Source: Chamaecyparis obtusa
Taxonomy: Eukaryota; Streptophyta; Pinopsida; Cupressales; Cupressaceae
Reading direction: 5' to 3'
NCBI GenBank assembly: GCA_027943335.1
Contig: BSBK01006398.1
Location: 143,501-207,500, forward strand
Length of the DNA: 64,000 nt
The notes under the pieces are model-generated. The model was not told the origin of the DNA, ran no database searches, and saw only the letters and a program-made list of their open reading frames with translations. Positions 60,011 through 64,000 of the stretch are shown one piece after another; position 1 is the stretch's first letter; each line of letters starts with the position of its first letter. A program made the position numbers and the translations under genes.

Positions 60011-60839
60011 ATGCGGTGTTGAAATCGGCATCACGTCAAAGAAGAATAAAATGAGATGCCCCAAGAGTTGTGCCTAAGCGACAATGGGAAGAGGATGAGG
60101 ATAGTGCCCCCTCGAGAAAATTGAGCAAAAAACTAATTTTGACAATTTTCTCAAAAAGGAAGGGTGAGGGTAGAGGAAGTGAATAAAAGAAGGCCTCCAA
60201 TGAAAAATGAACCTAAATGAAAACTATCATTGTGTCAACAAGGGAGAGCATATCCAATTTTGAAATTGTTCTTGATGTTATGCACGAAGGTATGAGGAAC
60301 CAAGATGACCATGTGCCAAGTACGTGATAAAAAAGGTCAAATACAACCATATGCCTTATGACACCATGATATGGAAGACCATGATGCCCTTGTGAAAATA
60401 GGATGCAATGACCATGATAGATGCAAAAAATATTAATACATACAAGAAAAAAGAAAGCATGCACACTAAACCAAAAATCAAACCAACATATTGCCCCTAG
60501 TCAAGCTAAAAACCAATTAAATGATTGATTGAATGATTGAATGATTGAGTGATTGTGAGGGCAGGGCCTCAAGGATTGGGAAGGATACATCCCATGATGA
60601 TGATTGGATTTGAAATTGATCAATTGATTATCATATGATTTGGTTTAAGATGATGTCTTGATTAAAGATTAATGTACTAGATTCCAAGATTGGATTGCAT
60701 GGATTAGTATTGATTGTACTTGATTTGACTAACTTGGGATCTTTTGGATTATAAGGATTTTTACTTTTTTTTCAAGATCATATATCAATTTTTTTGAATT
60801 TTTTCAAGATCATTTTATGTTGTTTTGGGATTTTTGAAT

Positions 60840-61760
60840 TTTTTTAATTTATTTGGATGAGATGATTGGATAGAATGGGATTGGAAGAGAAGATGGTTGA
60901 ATAAGATGAGACTGAAAAGAATGGAAGTGGAATAAATGTATTAGATTAGAAGATAATAGATTTGATAGACAAGATGGTTTGAATAAGATCAAAGGATGAT
61001 TAATGGTTTGACAAGATGGGATATGAAAAAGAATAAGTGGATTGGGTCCAATGACAAGGCTAACCAAGGAGTGATAGAGGATGGAAGAATGGAGATGTAA
61101 GGATGGAAAGATGGAGCATAACAATGTATAGGATGGAAGGATGGCAATAGGAGATCAAGATGATGGGGAGGAAAGTGATATGGTGTGGAGGATGAAGGAT
61201 GGATGGATGGTGGATAAAGGATGTATGAAGTAGAAAGATGGTGTAGAAAGGATATTTATGAAGGAAGTGAAAGCTTTTGTTGTCCAAAGCATGCATGGAT
61301 ATTTTAGTAGCTCTAGTTTTTATGAAGGGAAAAGGTATGAAAGTGAAAAGTGGATGGATAAGGGATCTGAGATGGAGGGCATGAAGAGGATAGGGGATAA
61401 CAATATGGGGGATATAGATGGAATTGGATAATAGATAATGGATTGAGGAAATGTATAGGATAGTCAAGATCAAGGACATGGGAAGGCATATGGACTCAAA
61501 GAGTATTATTAATGATAGATTAAGGGAATGAAAATGAAGAGGACTATGAGATGGAAGATAGGGATGTCAAGATAAAATATGTGAAAATGGATGAAATTAT
61601 GAAGGAAAATAGATGGATAAGAAGTAAGGGTTATGGAAGGTACATGTAGATAGAGGGGATGCATAGGATAGTCAAGACCAAAGATGGGAAAGGGAATGAT
61701 AATAAACTTAGATAGGACAATGGATGGTGGATAGGTATTGTGGGAGATATTTATGGTAGC
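60840..61760. repeat. Purine-rich ggatgg/gatgga region
   Basis: About 900 bp in which the plus strand is dominated by A and G, with many degenerate ggatgg, gatagg and aagatgg words, such as atggatggatggtggataaa near 61197. A strong strand asymmetry, not a perfect microsatellite. Confidence 0.75.
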
Positions 61761-63264
61761 ATAGTACAGATGAAGCTTTCCCCCACATATAGAGTGCAAG
61801 GGGAGGTGGATAAATGAATGGATAAGATATGATATGTATGTGAAGTAGATGATAGGGAATATATTATGGAAAAGAGGAGAAATAGAGAAAACCAAATGGG
61901 AAAAACTCTACTCCAAAAAGAGACGAAGACTAGTCTCAAGGATTGAAGAAGCCTCCAAAATAAGGGAATGTTTCATAAAATAGGAACACGAATGAACATG
62001 TAGAGCATCATTGAAGCAAGAAGTTGCAAAATATGTCAAGAGGTAACTTCTGATCTAAAGATACACCACTAAAATATGACTAGGTAGAGAAGTAATCTTC
62101 ATGAGTGCCCTCAAATGACACTACTTGAATCAAGAGGCAAACAAAGGAAAACACCTAAACTCGAAGATACAGATGGCATAAAAACACCAAAGTTTGAAGA
62201 TTTGATCAATAAAAGTGAGAAGAGTTCTTCCAAAAAATAGGAAAGAAAGAGTGTCCATATGGTAAATGATCCATCTCATCGAAATGCATAGGTACCCAGC
62301 CACTGCATCCACCTAGTACATAAGAACAAATACTAGATACATAGGTCACACTATCAAACCCAGGAAGTAGAAGAACCAATAGTAGAAACCCCCCCATAAT
62401 ACTGACAAAGGAGAGGTGACAGGTACATTGAAAATGGCATCCAATATGTAATATGTGATGAAGAACTAGGAACATCGAAGGTGTAGAGAGAGTACAAACA
62501 CAAATAAATATACCTAAGACTAATATCATTGGAGGAACGCTCACTTGACAAAGGTAGATGGAAAACATCAAACCCCCCATGGCACTTTATAATTGAGCAT
62601 GAGTACAAAGAGTACAAACATGTGCAAGATCCCATACATGCAATAGAATAACACTTTATCTCAGTGCATGTGCATCAAATAATTCTACAAAATGATGTAT
62701 ACATGGCTCAAAGAAGAGTGAAGGCTGCTAAAATAAAAGAACAACCAAAGAAGAGCCATTCCATAAAAGGAAGAGATCCCAGGACCTGAAACATCCAAGA
62801 TATCCACCAGATTGTGAAAAAGAAAGAAACTAGATATAATATACCTAGAGTAGAATTTGGAAAAATGACTCACAACACTAGAAAGGTCTCAAAACAAGCT
62901 TTCCAATGATATATCATTTTCCTAAAACAAAGTCTAGATGCACAAGATAGAGCTCCCAAAGTACAAAACTAAACATTTGGATTTGATAGTAAAAAACACC
63001 ATCAAAAAAGAAAAATCAAAAATTCAAACCTCCAGATCTAGATAGATCTCAAGAAGACCTTTTCAACAATATCTTGTTTGCTCAATTTCGACACCGTATG
63101 CTCGAGTTATGAGAAAAAAACTATAAGTATGCTAATGGGGCTCAAAAAATGGTGTTTGCAAGTCTTGGTGCAATGCTAACATCAGTACTTCATGACATTA
63201 AATTTGATGGCCAAATGGTCGTCGCCACAAAAAAAACAATAGGCCCCTAGGGCCAAAAAATTTG

Positions 63265-63560
63265 GGCCCCTAGTCGCCATATGACTAGGCGACTGACCGG
63301 CTGGGGGCTGGATCTGTTGGCACCTAGTCATGATGTAACCCTATTGCTTGTGGTTAGGGGGTTAGTTGCATATAGTAATTGGGTGGCTGACTGGGACAAT
63401 CACATCAGTTACTACAGTGATGACTACACAGTCACATGTGACTCTGATAGTGACACCGCCACGAGCCGCTAACGGTCACCGTGGGCCGCTAGTGGTTACC
63501 GTGGGATGCTCATAGGGCCACCAATAGTGGCACATAGGTGGCACTCGAGTGGTCCATGCC
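63265..63560. other. GC-rich island with short internal repeats
   Basis: Sharp rise in G and C compared with flanks, with repeated cgctaacggtcaccgtggg / cgctagtggttaccgtggg and ctaggcgactga-type words. ORF 63281-63472 has no recognised motif. Confidence 0.5.
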
Positions 63561-63675
63561 CCCTCTTTTTAAAAAATATGTCTGCGTCAGTGCCTTGAGG
63601 CATGTGCCAAGGTCGTACGGCCTTGGTAGGAAAAAAAATTTACCTCAAATTGCAACGACGTCCAAATCAGATGTG

Positions 63676-63925
63676 CCTTATATTGAATCAAGGGTTCTTG
63701 GATGTTGTGAGCTCAAAGGTGAAGTCTGTTTGAGCCAAAAATGCTCCAAAAAATAGTGACTACCACAGGATTCGTGCTAGAGCCTAATACAAAAAAAATT
63801 GACATAAATCCCAACTTTATCCAAAATGGACAAACTTTATATAGAATTAGGGGTTCTTGGGTGCTCTGAATGTAACCTTGAGATCAGTTTGAGGCTAAGA
63901 TGACCAAAAAGAGAGGTCCCCCCAT
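63676..63925 (+). repeat. Degenerate direct repeat, about 155-bp period
   Basis: gaatcaagggttcttggatg...gaagtctgtttgagcc (63683-63740) recurs as gaattaggggttcttgggtg...gagatcagtttgaggc (63843-63896). Both are followed by a short ccaaaa stretch. Confidence 0.6.
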
Positions 63926-64000
63926 ATCCAACAAAAAATTCTCTGAAAATGTAGATCTAACAAACACAGCCAAATCTCTTAAGAAGAGAACAGGGGAAAA

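Larger units (their letters stand above)
60011..64000 (-). mobile_element. Gypsy E internal 3' region, runs off the window
   Basis: Read on the minus strand this is the internal DNA upstream of the 3' LTR. No gag or pol motif was seen in 4 kb, only many short minus-strand ORFs rich in Ser, His, Ile and Phe (for example 61509-61895 and 62206-62580) that reflect pyrimidine-rich sequence. The pol genes, if present, would lie beyond 64000. Other unrelated insertions could be hidden here. Confidence 0.4.

Noticed and set aside
60213..62873. Series of minus-strand hydrophobic ORFs as membrane proteins
   Set aside because: They come from pyrimidine-rich minus-strand sequence inside a gypsy element, are short and overlapping, and show no conserved motif.

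Overview
The window looks like repeat-rich nuclear DNA from a seed plant with a large genome: AT-rich, full of decayed Ty1/copia and Ty3/gypsy LTR retrotransposons, En/Spm (CACTA) DNA transposons, foldback repeats and long microsatellites. I found no intact host gene, rRNA, tRNA or CRISPR array. A gymnosperm such as a conifer would fit the density and age of the elements, but the sequence alone does not prove it. Almost every recognisable coding stretch is a transposon gene with stops and frameshifts.

Layout. 1-8270: mostly unassigned DNA with shuffled duplications, a 447-bp near-perfect foldback (2798-3244), a possible minus-strand LTR ending at 7925 and a CACTA 3' end at 7926-8270. 8743-15630: gypsy material, namely an LTR starting at 8743, gag and protease without reverse transcriptase, a polypurine tract and a second LTR-like block starting at 14129. 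15640-47461: a transposon nest. A 5'-truncated copia (C, plus strand) has its 3' LTR cut twice. The first cut is by copia-type element A (minus, 17274-33293, target duplication aagag). The second is by a 12.8-kb CACTA element (34387-47177, target duplication aga). Element A is itself cut in its left LTR by a full-length copia B (plus, 17830-25559, target duplication ctttg). Removing the CACTA rebuilds an LTR sequence matching that of B at the junction. 47459-48253: a mixed microsatellite and another foldback. 49753-51413: an unassigned inverted-terminal-repeat element with palindromic internal repeats. 51746-57590: a minus-strand gypsy chromovirus (D). 58290-64000: minus-strand gypsy LTRs and the 3' internal part of an element running off the window.

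How the parts relate. B carries every copia domain in the order gag, protease, integrase, RT, RNase H, all broken. A has good LTRs, primer site and polypurine tract but no recognisable pol; instead it carries a coiled-coil, five-zinc-knuckle gag-like protein and a long unrecognised coding region, so it probably depended on another copia for movement. The CACTA keeps the C-terminal half of a TNP2-type transposase (DUF4218, DUF4216) plus a GRF zinc finger split over two exons; where the transposase core should lie there are tandem and dispersed repeats. By eye the LTR pairs differ by about 10% in A and about 6-7% in B, which agrees with B being the younger insertion.
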